Shown: positions 1-9,596, counted from the stretch's first letter. The stretch: 64,000 bases of DNA from Thalassotalea psychrophila (GCF_031583595.1 NZ_CP134145.1:2480001-2544000); one strand, 5' to 3'. A program made the numbers and translations. The notes: generated from the sequence alone by a model not told the origin.

Positions 1-1096
1 AAGCTTTAATGTCTTTCGGGTAATTCATTAATACCAGTGGACCTTTAACATGCTCTTCAGCAAGGTAACGTTCGTGTTCTGAATTTAAATCTACACCCCA
101 TTCAACTTTGTTTTCAAATTTCTTACCACATTTTTGTAAGATATCGATAGCATCGGTGTAATCCATACGCACAAAGTCTGAATCGACTACTGATTGCAAA
201 CGGTCAATAACGGTTTTATCAACTCGTTGTTGGAAGAAAGCCATGTCATCTGGGCGTTCTTTTAAAACAGCTTTAAATACATAACGTAACATTTCTTCAG
301 CAAGTGTAGCTGCATCGCCTAAATCAGCAAAGGCAATTTCAGGCTCCATCATCCAAAACTCTGCTAAATGACGTGAAGTATTTGAATTTTCAGCACGGAA
401 TGTAGGACCAAAGGTATAAACCTTAGACATGGCACAGGCTAGCGTTTCAGCGTTAAGCTGACCAGATACCGTTAGGAATGTTTCTTTACCGAAAAAATCT
501 TCGGTGTAATCAACTGCACCTTTATCATCACGAGGTAAGTTTTCTAAATCTAACGTACTTACACGGAACATTTCACCTGCACCTTCGGTATCAGACCCAG
601 TAATTAGAGGCGTGCTGATCCAGAAGTAACCTTTTTCATGCATGAAGCGATGAATAGCTTGCGCTAAACAGTTACGAACGCGAGTTACGGCGCCGCCTAT
701 ATTAGTGCGATTACGTAAATGAGCTTGTTCACGTAAAAATTCAATTGAATGACGTTTTGCCGCCATTGGGTAAGTATCTGGGTCTTCAACAAAACCAAGT
801 ACTTCAACATTCGTCGCTTGAATTTCAAACGATTGACCTTTACCCATAGACTCAACAAGCGTACCGGTTACAGAAACTGATGCCCCAGTAGTTAATTTTA
901 AAACTTCTTCTTCATAATTATTCAAATCACTTGGCACAACTGCTTGAATAGGATCGAAACACGAACCATCGTGAATAGCTAAAAAGGAAATACCGGCTTT
1001 AGAGTCACGGCGGGTTCTGATCCAACCCTTTACTGTCACTGTTTCGCCAACAGCTGATTTACCCGCTAGGGCATCAGTAATTGCAGTAAATGTCAT
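1..1096 (-). CDS. asnS: asparaginyl-tRNA synthetase (3' end outside the window)
   Basis: Class II aminoacyl-tRNA synthetase that charges tRNA-Asn with asparagine in the cytoplasm. The reverse strand reads from ATG at 1096 through an N-terminal OB-fold anticodon-binding part ([12 protein letters not shown], about residues 22-33) into the class II core (motif 2 region [21 protein letters not shown]) and is still open at base 1, giving 365 codons of a protein usually near 466 residues. The missing part is the C-terminal portion with motif 3. The [15 protein letters not shown] motif separates it from AspRS. It stands alone; the gap upstream holds a weak hairpin and a MITE-like repeat. Identification is very secure. 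Confidence 0.96.
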   Translation of the reverse strand, partial: MTFTAITDALAGKSAVGETVTVKGWIRTRRDSKAGISFLAIHDGSCFDPIQAVVPSDLNNYEEEVLKLTTGASVSVTGTLVESMGKGQSFEIQATNVEVLGFVEDPDTYPMAAKRHSIEFLREQAHLRNRTNIGGAVTRVRNCLAQAIHRFMHEKGYFWISTPLITGSDTEGAGEMFRVSTLDLENLPRDDKGAVDYTEDFFGKETFLTVSGQLNAETLACAMSKVYTFGPTFRAENSNTSRHLAEFWMMEPEIAFADLGDAATLAEEMLRYVFKAVLKERPDDMAFFQQRVDKTVIDRLQSVVDSDFVRMDYTDAIDILQKCGKKFENKVEWGVDLNSEHERYLAEEHVKGPLVLMNYPKDIKA

Positions 1097-1227
1097 TATT
1101 GACCTCATTTTATTTGAATAATTAATAGATTAATAAACGCATTTTAAAAATATGCGCTTTTTGAATGGGTGTATTTTACCTAGGCTAAAATTAGACTCAA
1201 GCAATACTTACTTTAATACACCAATTA

Positions 1228-1492
1228 ATACCAAATCCATTAAATAATTGCTCATTTAGCGAGAATTAAAAGGTTTATATACAAGGCATTGATTGCAGAT
1301 AATGGTAATTCCCTTGTCAAAATTAATAACGCAGTAGATAAGCCTTTTAAACTCGCCCTTTGGGAACTTGTATTAGCAATGATAACTGCGCCAAATTTGT
1401 TTAATATAGAATAACTAAATCAAATAAATTTGGCTTGTTCTCCCTACTAATACATAGTTCTAAATTGATCAATTATTTAATGGAGTTGGTAT
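1228..1492. repeat. MITE-like element with 23-bp terminal inverted repeats
   Basis: The bases at 1228-1250 and 1470-1492 are inverted copies matching at 22 of 23 positions (outer ends ATACCAAATCCATT and AATGGAGTTGGTAT). Inside them a second imperfect inverted pair is visible (GCGAGAATTAAAAGG near 1259 and CCTTTTAAACTCGC near 1342). The 265-bp unit has no coding capacity, which is the form of a miniature inverted-repeat element or a large hairpin repeat. It fills most of the gap between asnS and bioA (1097-1529), where nothing else is evident. No clear target-site duplication is visible and no second copy occurs in this window. Confidence 0.6.
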
Positions 1493-1529
1493 AATACCTT
1501 AAACAGGCTTATTTTAACGTTTGTTTATT

Positions 1530-2831
1530 TTATTTATTAAAAAGATCATCACAATCAATGATTTTAGCCATTGCCGTGGTTAATTTATATAATTCGTCTC
1601 GGCTAATCACAAACGGTGGCATTATATAAATAAGCTTGCCGAAAGGTCTGATCCAAACACCAAGTTCAACAAATTTCTTTTGAATGTTTGCCATGTTCAC
1701 CGAATACTTAGCTTCTATTACGCCAATAGCACCAAGCACTCGAACATTCTCAACATTTCTATTAGTAGCTAACGGTAAAAGTTCGGTTTTTAATTGTGCT
1801 TCAATATTACTTACTTGGCTTTGCCAGTCATTGTTAACAAGTAAATCTAAACTAGCATTTGCCGCGGCGCAGGCTAGTGGGTTGCCCATAAACGTAGGGC
1901 CATGCATAAACACACCAGCTTCTCCTTCACTGATGATTGTAGCCACATGTTCAGTACATAGTGTTGCTGCAAGTGTAAGATAACCTCCAGTTAATGCCTT
2001 ACCCAAACATAAGATATCAGGGCTAATACCTGCATGCTCACAGGCAAATAATTTTCCGCTGCGACCAAATCCCGTAGCAATTTCATCGGCAATTAGTAAA
2101 ACATCGTATTGATCGCACAATTCTCGGCAAGCTTTTAAAAATTCAGGGTGGTAAAAACGCATACCACCAGCACCTTGTACTATCGGTTCTAATATAAGTG
2201 CAGCAATATGTTGATGATTATCATTAAACTGTTGCTTTATACTATCCAACTCAGATTCGTGCCACGTTTGATTAAAACCAATTTGTGGAGCGTCTGCAAA
2301 GTAGTTTTCAGTAATAAATCCACTAAACAATTGATGCATACCATTAACAGGATCGCAAACAGACATAGCAGCAAACGTATCACCATGGTAACCATTTTTA
2401 ATAGTCAGAAGCCTATTTTTAGCTGGTTTATTTTTACTATGTTGATATTGGATAGCCATTTTTATAGCAACTTCTACCGCTACAGAGCCGCTATCGGCAA
2501 GAAATACTTTATTTAAACCTGCAGGCGTTAAGTTGATTAGCTTTTCTGCTAAATCTACAGCCGGTTGATGAGTTAAACCGCCAAACATTACATGTGAGAA
2601 CTTATCTATTTGTACTTTCATCGCATCATTTAACGCAGGGTGATTGTAACCATGGACAACAGACCACCAAGATGACATACCATCGATGATTTTTTCACCG
2701 CTGGATAAATGTAAATATACACCTTCAGCGTGTTCGACAAGGTAAGATGGCAGCGGCGTAGCCATTGAAGTGTATGGGTGCCAAAGATGTTCTTGGTCAT
2801 ACGTTAAGATTTCTGTATACTTTTTAACCAT
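1530..2831 (-). CDS. bioA: adenosylmethionine-8-amino-7-oxononanoate aminotransferase (DAPA synthase)
   Basis: PLP-dependent class III aminotransferase that converts KAPA to DAPA using S-adenosylmethionine as amino donor, the third committed step of biotin synthesis. The 433 residues are the family's usual length. The N-terminal HLWHPYTSM and MSSWWSVVHGYNHPAL motifs are typical of BioA, the cofactor aspartate lies in IADEIATGFGRSGKL, and the PLP lysine is in LCLGKALTGGY. The gene is transcribed away from bioB, the classic divergent bio arrangement. The ATG at 2831 is well placed, and nothing in the sequence looks damaged. Confidence 0.97.
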   Translation of the reverse strand: MVKKYTEILTYDQEHLWHPYTSMATPLPSYLVEHAEGVYLHLSSGEKIIDGMSSWWSVVHGYNHPALNDAMKVQIDKFSHVMFGGLTHQPAVDLAEKLINLTPAGLNKVFLADSGSVAVEVAIKMAIQYQHSKNKPAKNRLLTIKNGYHGDTFAAMSVCDPVNGMHQLFSGFITENYFADAPQIGFNQTWHESELDSIKQQFNDNHQHIAALILEPIVQGAGGMRFYHPEFLKACRELCDQYDVLLIADEIATGFGRSGKLFACEHAGISPDILCLGKALTGGYLTLAATLCTEHVATIISEGEAGVFMHGPTFMGNPLACAAANASLDLLVNNDWQSQVSNIEAQLKTELLPLATNRNVENVRVLGAIGVIEAKYSVNMANIQKKFVELGVWIRPFGKLIYIMPPFVISRDELYKLTTAMAKIIDCDDLFNK

Positions 2832-2947
2832 AGGTAAACAATTAGTCTTTTAGTTAGTTGACAGGCTGATTGAGAAAGCTAGACTACCCATTAAATGCAA
2901 AACATGCAATAACCCGTTATATAGCAGTTACATCTACAGAGAATCTT
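2832..2947. promoter_or_regulatory. divergent bioA/bioB control region with a bioB promoter
   Basis: A perfect -35 hexamer TTGACA at 2858-2863 is followed after 16 bases by TAGACT at 2880-2885, a plausible sigma-70 promoter reading toward bioB. A BirA-like half site (GGTAAACAA, 2833-2841) lies next to the bioA start. In enterobacteria BirA binds a palindrome in exactly this gap, but the second half-site is not convincing here, so BirA control is only a guess from position. Confidence 0.45.
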
Positions 2948-4009
2948 ATGTCAATAAATGCCATTGTCCGAAACGACTGGACCGTATCTGAAGTACAAGC
3001 ACTTTTTAATTTACCGTTTAACGATCTAATGTTTCAAGCACAAACTGTGCATCGAGCTAATTTTAATCCAAACGAAGTACAAGTGAGCACATTATTATCA
3101 ATTAAAACTGGCGCTTGCCCGGAAGATTGTAAATATTGTTCACAAAGTGCCAGATACAGCACTGATGTTGATAAAGAAAAATTAATGGAAGTTGATAATG
3201 TGTTAGAAGCCGCTAAAAAGGCTAAAGCACAGGGTTCCACTCGTTTTTGTATGGGCGCAGGTTGGAGAAATCCAAAAGCTCGCGATATGCCCCATATTGT
3301 AAAAATGGTTGAGGGTGTAAGAGAGCTAGGCATGGAAACATGTATGACGCTTGGTATGTTATCAAAAGAGCAGGCAGATACACTTAGTGTCGCTGGTTTA
3401 GATTACTACAATCACAATTTAGATACGTCTCCTGAACATTATAACCAAATCATTACAACGCGTACCTATCAAGACAGATTAGACACCTTAGACAATGTTC
3501 GAGGTTCAGGCATGAAAGTGTGTAGTGGCGGTATTATGGGGCTTGGCGAAACTTCAGTTGATCGGGCATCATTATTAGTACAACTTGCCAACCTCGACAA
3601 ACAACCTGAAAGTGTTCCTATTAACATGCTAGTTAAAATTGATGGTACGCCATTAGCTGAGGTTGCGGATTTAGATAACTTTGATTTTATTCGTTGTATC
3701 GCTGTGGCACGTTTAATGATGCCAAAATCACATGTTCGACTATCTGCAGGTCGTGATGCAATGAATGAACAAATGCAAGCAATGTGTTTCCTTGCCGGCG
3801 CTAATTCAATTTTCTATGGTTGTAAATTGCTTACTACAGATAACCCTGAAGCTGATGCCGATATGATGTTATTTAAAAAGTTAGGTATTAATACTGAACG
3901 ATTAAATGCTCAAACAGAAGGGCAACAAGCAGACGAAGAATATGCACTAAGAACGGCTATTGTGAATAACGAAAATAAAGATTTGTTTTACGACGCCACT
4001 GTAGAATAG
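2948..4009 (+). CDS. bioB: biotin synthase
   Basis: Radical SAM enzyme that inserts sulfur into dethiobiotin to form biotin. With the start at ATG 2948 the product has 353 residues, normal for BioB, and carries the radical-SAM cluster motif CPEDCKYC (Cys57, Cys61, Cys64) and the [10 protein letters not shown] and [16 protein letters not shown] motifs; the arginine of the latter is a ligand of the second Fe-S cluster in the E. coli enzyme. An upstream in-frame TTG (2870) would add 26 residues but falls inside the likely promoter, so the internal ATG is preferred. It heads the run bioB-bioF-bioC-bioD. Confidence 0.96.
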   Translation: MSINAIVRNDWTVSEVQALFNLPFNDLMFQAQTVHRANFNPNEVQVSTLLSIKTGACPEDCKYCSQSARYSTDVDKEKLMEVDNVLEAAKKAKAQGSTRFCMGAGWRNPKARDMPHIVKMVEGVRELGMETCMTLGMLSKEQADTLSVAGLDYYNHNLDTSPEHYNQIITTRTYQDRLDTLDNVRGSGMKVCSGGIMGLGETSVDRASLLVQLANLDKQPESVPINMLVKIDGTPLAEVADLDNFDFIRCIAVARLMMPKSHVRLSAGRDAMNEQMQAMCFLAGANSIFYGCKLLTTDNPEADADMMLFKKLGINTERLNAQTEGQQADEEYALRTAIVNNENKDLFYDATVE

Positions 4010-4022
4010 TACCAGTTAGCCA

Positions 4023-5198
4023 ATGTCATTTTCGTTTATACAAGCACAGCTTGCTAAGCAACAAGCGTTAAATCTTTATCGAACTCGTAAAGTATTAGAT
4101 AAAGGTACCGGGCGTTTGTTGATACATCAAGGTGTTAAATACATAAACTTTTCAAGTAATGATTACCTTGGGTTAAGTCAGCACCCAGATATAAAGTCGG
4201 CTTATATTAAAGGCATAGAACAATATGGTTGTGGCTCTGGCTCATCGAGTTTGGTAACTGGTTACAGTAAAGCCCATCAAGAGTTAGAAGAATTGATCGC
4301 TGATTGGCAACAAGCACCTAAGTGCTTGTTGTTTTCAACTGGCTTTAGCGCTAATTCCGGGGTGTTATCTACACTCGGGCAAAATACCAATACCGGTTTC
4401 TACCTAGATAAACTTAGTCATGCTTCTCTGATTGATGGTGCTTTTAACTCTAGAGCTAAAAGTAAGCGCTTTAAGCATAACGATATTAATCAGCTCAACG
4501 AGATGCTCAGCAATAGTAATTCTATTGACAAGTTAATCATTGCTGAAGGCGTTTACAGTATGGATGGCGATACGGGGAATTTATCTGGCCTTAATGATGC
4601 GGCTTTAAAACATCAGGCCAATTTATATATTGATGACGCCCATGGTGTTGGTGTACTTGGCAATAATGGCCAAGGTACATTTTCCCAACAAGGAATTGAA
4701 AAAGGCAGTCATCTAATTCAAATGATCACCTTTGGTAAGGCGCTAGCAACGCAAGGTGCTGCGGTTACTGGTAGCGAAGAGTTTATTGATTATTTAGTTA
4801 ACCGTTGTCGTGATTATATTTATTCAACGGCTATGCCTGCTGCTAATGCGTTGGCAACAATTGCCAGCATTAAGCTTTGTCATTCTGAACGTTGGCGTAG
4901 AGAAAAAATAAGCAAACTTACAAATTTATTCAAATCTAAACTCGATGAATGTATCGAAATAACTGATTCAGAGTCATCAATAATTGGTATTTTAACCGGT
5001 AGTGAAGAAAGCGCATTGTTTTGCCAGCAGCAATTAAAAAACAATGGTTTTTGGCTAACCGCAATTCGTCCACCTACTGTTGAAAACGGCAAGTCAAGGT
5101 TACGCGTTACTATAACCTCTAACCATAACGACAATGATATCAGTGAGTTAGCTAATCGCATTAATGAGGTTATAGGCAAATGCCTTCAGAACAAATAA
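4023..5198 (+). CDS. bioF: 8-amino-7-oxononanoate synthase (KAPA synthase)
   Basis: PLP-dependent alpha-oxoamine synthase that condenses pimeloyl-ACP (or -CoA) with L-alanine to make KAPA. The 391 residues match the family. Visible motifs are the N-terminal NFSSNDYLGLS, GSGSSSLVTGY, the cofactor-binding DDAHGVGVLG and the PLP lysine in TFGKALATQGAA. It starts 13 bases after bioB and overlaps bioC by 19 bases, so translation of the cluster is probably coupled. Confidence 0.95.
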   Translation: MSFSFIQAQLAKQQALNLYRTRKVLDKGTGRLLIHQGVKYINFSSNDYLGLSQHPDIKSAYIKGIEQYGCGSGSSSLVTGYSKAHQELEELIADWQQAPKCLLFSTGFSANSGVLSTLGQNTNTGFYLDKLSHASLIDGAFNSRAKSKRFKHNDINQLNEMLSNSNSIDKLIIAEGVYSMDGDTGNLSGLNDAALKHQANLYIDDAHGVGVLGNNGQGTFSQQGIEKGSHLIQMITFGKALATQGAAVTGSEEFIDYLVNRCRDYIYSTAMPAANALATIASIKLCHSERWRREKISKLTNLFKSKLDECIEITDSESSIIGILTGSEESALFCQQQLKNNGFWLTAIRPPTVENGKSRLRVTITSNHNDNDISELANRINEVIGKCLQNK

Positions 5199-5965
5199 AA
5201 CTACAAATTGCCAATACATTTGGTAATGCATCATCATCTTATGATGATTCTGCTAGATTACAGCGCTATTCTGGGGAATTATTGCTGTCGAAACTACCTA
5301 AAAACACCGACAGTGTAGTATTAGATTTGGGTAGTGGTACTGGTTACTTTGCTGAAGTTTTAGCAACTAAATTTAATACTGTAATAGGCTTAGATTTATC
5401 AAAAGAAATGCTAAACTTTTCAAAATTAAACCGTAACAAAAACATAAATTGGCTAAATGCCGACATGCACAATATACCATTGGCTGATAACAGTGTTGAT
5501 ATAGTATTTTCTAACCTTGCTATACAGTGGTGTAACCCATTAACAGATGCGTTTATTGAAATAAAGCGGATATTAAAACCTGACGGAGTACTGATTTTCT
5601 CAAGTTTATTAGATGGTACTTTAACTGAATTAAAGCAATCATGGCTTAGTGTTGACAATGATGACCATGTGATCGATTTTAATGAATTAATTGATATTGA
5701 AAACTCTTTACAAATTAGTGGTTTGAGCATAACTAAACTTGAGAAAAAACCGGTTGTACTTGATTATGATAATGTACGACACTTAGCAAAAGAGCTTAAA
5801 AATTTAGGTGCCAGTAAAGTTCCAAACAGAGCTCGTAAAGGGCTGTCAGGCAAAAACCGTTGGAAAAAAATGACACAAGCATATGACGGATATTTGACAA
5901 AACAGGGTGTTTACCCTGCAACCTATCAACTTTGTACCGGTATGGTGATGAATACTCATGAGTAG
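5180..5965 (+). CDS. bioC: malonyl-ACP O-methyltransferase
   Basis: SAM-dependent methyltransferase that methylates malonyl-ACP so that the fatty-acid elongation machinery can build the pimeloyl chain. At 261 residues it is close to E. coli BioC. Motif I (VLDLGSGTGYFAEVL, near residue 48) and the post-motif GLDLSKEMLNFSK form the SAM pocket, and NLAIQWC is typical of BioC. The start overlaps the end of bioF by 19 bases and the stop overlaps bioD by 8. No bioH, bioG or similar esterase lies alongside, so the demethylating partner must be elsewhere in the genome. Confidence 0.92.
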   Translation: MPSEQIKLQIANTFGNASSSYDDSARLQRYSGELLLSKLPKNTDSVVLDLGSGTGYFAEVLATKFNTVIGLDLSKEMLNFSKLNRNKNINWLNADMHNIPLADNSVDIVFSNLAIQWCNPLTDAFIEIKRILKPDGVLIFSSLLDGTLTELKQSWLSVDNDDHVIDFNELIDIENSLQISGLSITKLEKKPVVLDYDNVRHLAKELKNLGASKVPNRARKGLSGKNRWKKMTQAYDGYLTKQGVYPATYQLCTGMVMNTHE

Positions 5966-6629
5966 TTTTTTTATTACAGCAACAGATACAGATGCAGGAA
6001 AAACTTTAATTGCCACAGCATTAACGGCTAGCTTAGTAGCCAGTAATAAAAGTGTTGCTGTTTTTAAGCCTGTTTCTGCTGGATGTGATTTAGTTGACGA
6101 CACCCTTGTAAATCAAGATGCCAAGCTTTTACAAGGCCAGGCGAATTGTCAGCAGTCAATTACAAATATTAACCCTATTGCTTTTGCTGAGCCGATAGCA
6201 CCGCATATCGCAGCCTTGAACGATAATACTGAAATAACAACAGAACTGATCTGTGAACATTTTAACGAAGTTATGCAAATAAAATCGGATGTGATCATAA
6301 CTGAAGGAGCGGGTGGCTGGCGCTTACCTTTAGGTAACGGAGAATTTCTCTCTGATTTTGTCAGACAACAACAACTGGATGTAATTTTAGTTGTAGGTAT
6401 GAAATTAGGCTGTTTAAATCATGCCATTTTAACGTATGAAAGCATTATTAACGACGGCGTTAACATTGTTGGCTGGGTAGCAAATCATCCCGTTCATATG
6501 CCATACCTTGAAGAGAACATTGAATTACTTAAATCAACATTCAAAGCACCATTACTAGGCCGACTTGGATTTGTAAGTGATTTAGAGCAAGCAATTAATT
6601 CTATAGATATAAGGCACTTAATTAACTAA
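5958..6629 (+). CDS. bioD: dethiobiotin synthetase
   Basis: ATP-dependent carboxylase that closes the ureido ring of DAPA to give dethiobiotin. The P-loop variant TATDTDAGKTLIA lies at the N terminus, the substrate lysine in FKPVSAGC follows, and the EGAGGWRLPL motif is characteristic of BioD. The length of 223 residues is usual. It is the last gene of the biotin run and is followed at once by a strong intrinsic terminator. Confidence 0.95.
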   Translation: MSSFFITATDTDAGKTLIATALTASLVASNKSVAVFKPVSAGCDLVDDTLVNQDAKLLQGQANCQQSITNINPIAFAEPIAPHIAALNDNTEITTELICEHFNEVMQIKSDVIITEGAGGWRLPLGNGEFLSDFVRQQQLDVILVVGMKLGCLNHAILTYESIINDGVNIVGWVANHPVHMPYLEENIELLKSTFKAPLLGRLGFVSDLEQAINSIDIRHLIN

Positions 6630-6656
6630 AGGCTTTTTATTTCAACTTCAAAAATT

Positions 6657-6693
6657 AAAAGCGCAGCTAACCTTGGTTAGCTGCGCTTTTTTT
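6657..6693 (+). terminator. intrinsic terminator of bioBFCD
   Basis: A GC-rich hairpin with a perfect stem of about 13 bp (AGCGCAGCTAACC pairing with GGTTAGCTGCGCT) is followed by seven T residues. It sits 28 bases after the bioD stop. Confidence 0.93.
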
Positions 6694-6767
6694 ACAGTGT
6701 TCTAAACATCAATAGCTGCTTTGTCTTTATTCTAGTGACAAATTGATATCCATTTATCCGAATCGAT

Positions 6768-7175
6768 TTAACTATCTTTTAATTCATTTATAGCAGCAGT
6801 AGCCAAAAAACCAGAACGAGTAGCATAGTTTGGATTTGATGAAACCCGCTCATCTATTTTCTTAATTAACAGTTCTGGTAGTGTCACATTAATTTTATGG
6901 CTTTTACCTAAAAATGGGGTGATGTCGATATCGACTACTGCCCACACACCCCCTCTAAATTCCATTTTACTAACATGAACTTCAAAAGTCGAAGCGCTTG
7001 GAATGTCCTCTGAGTATTCTGCTAACAAAGAAAGATGGCCTTCTATAACAGCAATAATTTCATTTAAAGCGATGTCCATTGTTTTAGCTCTACAGCTACA
7101 ACCAGGCATGTCAGGAACGGTGACTTTGTAATCATTTGATTCTGGGTTAAACAACAAAACGATAGGGAAGCGCAT
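6768..7175 (-). CDS. hicB: HicB-like antitoxin, apparently without HicA
   Basis: A 135-residue protein with the HicB fold: an N-terminal partial RNase-H-like domain (FPIVLLFNPESNDYKVTVPDMPGCSCRAKTMDIALNEI, written here only for its pattern of VPDMPG-C and A-EI) followed by a C-terminal ribbon-helix-helix segment (INVTLPELLIKKIDERV, about residues 94-110) that would bind DNA. HicB normally neutralises the HicA mRNA interferase encoded just upstream. No hicA-like frame lies in the 400 bases upstream or the 140 bases downstream, so this is a solitary HicB, either a relic or a regulator. Family is clear; function here is open. Confidence 0.8.
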   Translation of the reverse strand: MRFPIVLLFNPESNDYKVTVPDMPGCSCRAKTMDIALNEIIAVIEGHLSLLAEYSEDIPSASTFEVHVSKMEFRGGVWAVVDIDITPFLGKSHKINVTLPELLIKKIDERVSSNPNYATRSGFLATAAINELKDS

Positions 7176-7578
7176 AGCTAAATTCTCTCAATTAAATGCA
7201 ATTATTTGATAACTCTAACAACCCTGAGAGATGAAATCAATAGGACTCTGATAACTCCGTACCAACTAAAGGCGATAACTCCGCTAACCCTTAATGATAA
7301 TACATCACTAACCCTGCTAACTCTTAAATAAAGTATGTGAATATTCACCTACCGCGTAGTTATCTACAAGTATGGCTGCATTAGATGAGTCAGTGAATTC
7401 AAAGCACGTAAGTAAATTGGTGGTTATTTGATCACCGTGTTATCCACAGGGTATTGGTTAAAGTTTATGTTAGAGTTATTGGAGGCGAAGGTATTTTAAA
7501 TAAAAGATTAGAATGACTAATGGAATAACGTAATTGTTATTGTATTCATAGTTTAATTTTACGTTTTAAAAAGGGTCT
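7176..7578. other. non-coding gap with TAAC(T/C)C repeats and two DnaA-box-like nonamers
   Basis: No open frame of note. Between 7208 and 7326 the word TAACTC or TAACCC occurs six times, three of them as GATAACTC. Further right a one-mismatch DnaA box (TTATCTACA, 7360-7368) and a perfect one (TTATCCACA, 7440-7448) lie 80 bases apart. The function is unknown. Confidence 0.5.
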
Positions 7579-8289
7579 CTAACTGGAATGTTTTATATTT
7601 ATATAGTCAATTGTTTTGGTTATATCTTCAAATAGCCATGCCTGATTAAATGTTGGCAAGGTATTATCGAGTTCGCTTATTGACGGGTATGGTTTAAAAA
7701 CTGCAACGAGTTTGCCGGTAGGATTTATTAAAAACAAATGAACACCATGGCTAACATTAACTTGGGGAACATTGTTTATTATATTAGTTTCAACATTTGC
7801 TTTAATACCTAAAGTATCGGCAAAAGCATCTTTCATATTTGCTAATTTGTCTTGTGTTAAACCAATAAATTTATCATCAAAAAATCGTAAGTATTGTTTT
7901 ATATTCTCAGGCCTATCTCTGTTTGAATCGACGCTGTAAAACACGTAATTAATAATATACGGTTTGTTTTGTAACTGCTCCTTAAGCTTCGTCAACAACA
8001 ATAGGGTCGTTGGACAAACATCAGGACATTGCAAATAGCCATAACTGATTAAATGCCAATTACCGATTAAATTATCATTGTTAAATAGATGATTATTTTG
8101 ATCGACAAGTGTAAATGGAGCTAATTCATAGGGTGTAATTAAAATTGTACCGCTAATTCGTGGAGGTACTATGTGAGAAGCATTGTTTGATGGGAATGTT
8201 AAATATATCAAGATGCTTATAGAGATAAATAAAATAAAACCAATCCCGGCAAAGAATAACTTGGATGGCGCATTCATTATTGTGGCCAT
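7579..8289 (-). CDS. Sco1/SenC-type copper chaperone for cytochrome oxidase
   Basis: Membrane-anchored thioredoxin-fold protein that delivers copper to the CuA centre of cytochrome c oxidase subunit II. A single N-terminal membrane segment (LFFAGIGFILFISISILIYLTF) precedes a periplasmic domain with the copper ligands CPDVC (about Cys88 and Cys92) and a histidine in VSHGVHLFLI. The start is placed at the ATG that shares its A with the ctaB stop (TAATG, 8287-8291), indicating translational coupling; a TTG 7 codons upstream is less likely. It is the last gene of the oxidase operon, as expected for a CuA assembly factor. Confidence 0.88.
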   Translation of the reverse strand: MATIMNAPSKLFFAGIGFILFISISILIYLTFPSNNASHIVPPRISGTILITPYELAPFTLVDQNNHLFNNDNLIGNWHLISYGYLQCPDVCPTTLLLLTKLKEQLQNKPYIINYVFYSVDSNRDRPENIKQYLRFFDDKFIGLTQDKLANMKDAFADTLGIKANVETNIINNVPQVNVSHGVHLFLINPTGKLVAVFKPYPSISELDNTLPTFNQAWLFEDITKTIDYINIKHSS

Positions 8290-9212
8290 TAACGAATAAA
8301 AATGAACCAATAATGATCAACTAAAAGAGCCATAAATAGACCTAATAGGTAATATATTGATACATAAAAGCATTTAATAGCACTGCTAGAATTTGGGAAG
8401 AATTTAAGTTTGACTGCTGAATACAGGAACCAAGCAGATAGCCCTGCGGTGAACATACTGTAAATATAACCGCTCATACCTGTAATAACCGGGATGTAAC
8501 TGACTAATATGGTTAAAAGGGTATATACAATTACACAGTTTTTTGTATATGGAATACCTTTTACGACCGGTAGCATAGGCACTTTTGCTTTTTTATAATC
8601 TTCAATTCTATCTATCGCCAAAGCCCAAAAGTGCGCAGGAGTCCAAAAGAAGATTATCGCTAAAAGCACAATGCCATTAAGCGTTATTTCGTTTGTCATC
8701 GCTGTCCAACCTAATAATGGCGGTAAGGCTCCGGATAAGCCTCCTATAACAATATTTTGCGGCGTCGTGTGTTTTAAATAAAGGCTGTAGATGAATGCAT
8801 AACCAATTAAACCAGCAAATGTTAATAGCGCCGTTAGTGCGTTTACATAAACAATGAGTAAGGTCATAGAAGTAAATGCTAAAACAGTCGCTAACAGTTT
8901 AGCAACATTGCTATTTACACTACCTACAACCATAGGGCGTTTATGGGTACGTACCATTTTACTATCAATATTTACATCAACTAAGTGATTAATAATGGCC
9001 GCTGCACTTGCTGCAAATCCTATCCCAATTAAAGCGATGAACATTATTGATAGCCGATTTATCGAGGTGTCTTGTGATAAATTAGGTGTTAATTGCATGC
9101 CAACAAAAGCAGTTATTAACAACATAAGTACAACTTTAGGCTTGCACATTTCAAAATATGCCCAAGCATGTAAACTAAATTTTTTTTGTAAACTAACTAT
9201 TTGTTCAACCAT
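8289..9212 (-). CDS. ctaB: protohaem IX farnesyltransferase (haem O synthase)
   Basis: Integral membrane prenyltransferase that attaches a farnesyl group to haem b, the first step toward haem A for the aa3 oxidase. The 307-residue sequence has about nine membrane segments and the Asp-rich prenyl-binding motif NHLVDVNIDSKM followed by THKRPMV, with a second conserved DRIEDYKKAKVPMLP segment. It lies in the oxidase operon between subunit IV and the Sco protein. The haem A synthase gene ctaA, often adjacent, is not in this operon. Confidence 0.94.
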   Translation of the reverse strand: MVEQIVSLQKKFSLHAWAYFEMCKPKVVLMLLITAFVGMQLTPNLSQDTSINRLSIMFIALIGIGFAASAAAIINHLVDVNIDSKMVRTHKRPMVVGSVNSNVAKLLATVLAFTSMTLLIVYVNALTALLTFAGLIGYAFIYSLYLKHTTPQNIVIGGLSGALPPLLGWTAMTNEITLNGIVLLAIIFFWTPAHFWALAIDRIEDYKKAKVPMLPVVKGIPYTKNCVIVYTLLTILVSYIPVITGMSGYIYSMFTAGLSAWFLYSAVKLKFFPNSSSAIKCFYVSIYYLLGLFMALLVDHYWFIFIR

Positions 9213-9247
9213 TTTAAATGCCTGTTATTATTAGTTTTAAATTTGAA

Positions 9248-9562
9248 CTATTGCCAAAACGTTAATCGGTTTAAATAAGTATAATCAGCCTCTATAGCCA
9301 TCAGGATAATAAAAACAAGAATTGCTATAGGGGGCACAAATAGCAATAATTTTACTGAGTATTTCTCCCAACTAACATGCATGAATATACCTATAATCAA
9401 TCCTGCTTTTAAAAACATGAACACAAGTATTAGGGTCCACCTAACGATTCCTTGCACTTGAAAATAGTCAACAAGATACGAAAGTGTACTTAGAACAAAT
9501 AACAAGCACCATATTTTCAAATAAAGGCTAATTGGATGTTGTTCATCGCTAGATTGACTCAT
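9248..9562 (-). CDS. cytochrome c oxidase subunit IV (prokaryotic type)
   Basis: Small 104-residue protein with three predicted membrane helices (roughly residues 13-32, 39-62 and 70-90) and the F-L-K-A-G-L-I-I-G-I-F-M-H pattern of the bacterial COX4 family. It is a structural subunit of haem-copper oxidases, not catalytic. It lies 34 bases after the second subunit III gene and 35 bases before ctaB, in the same operon. Confidence 0.82.
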   Translation of the reverse strand: MSQSSDEQHPISLYLKIWCLLFVLSTLSYLVDYFQVQGIVRWTLILVFMFLKAGLIIGIFMHVSWEKYSVKLLLFVPPIAILVFIILMAIEADYTYLNRLTFWQ

Positions 9563-9596
9563 GATAATTCTCCATTAAACTAATATAGCCAGTAAG

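Noticed and set aside
2833..2841. BirA operator for the bio genes
   Set aside because: Only one half site is convincing and the spacing to the best second half does not fit the known palindrome, so it is mentioned but not claimed.
2870..2947. N-terminal extension of BioB from an upstream TTG
   Set aside because: It overlaps the TTGACA promoter element and adds residues not found in BioB proteins; ATG 2948 gives the standard length.
7360..7448. Replication origin
   Set aside because: Only two DnaA boxes, no dnaA, gidA, parAB or rep gene, and no AT-rich unwinding repeats nearby.
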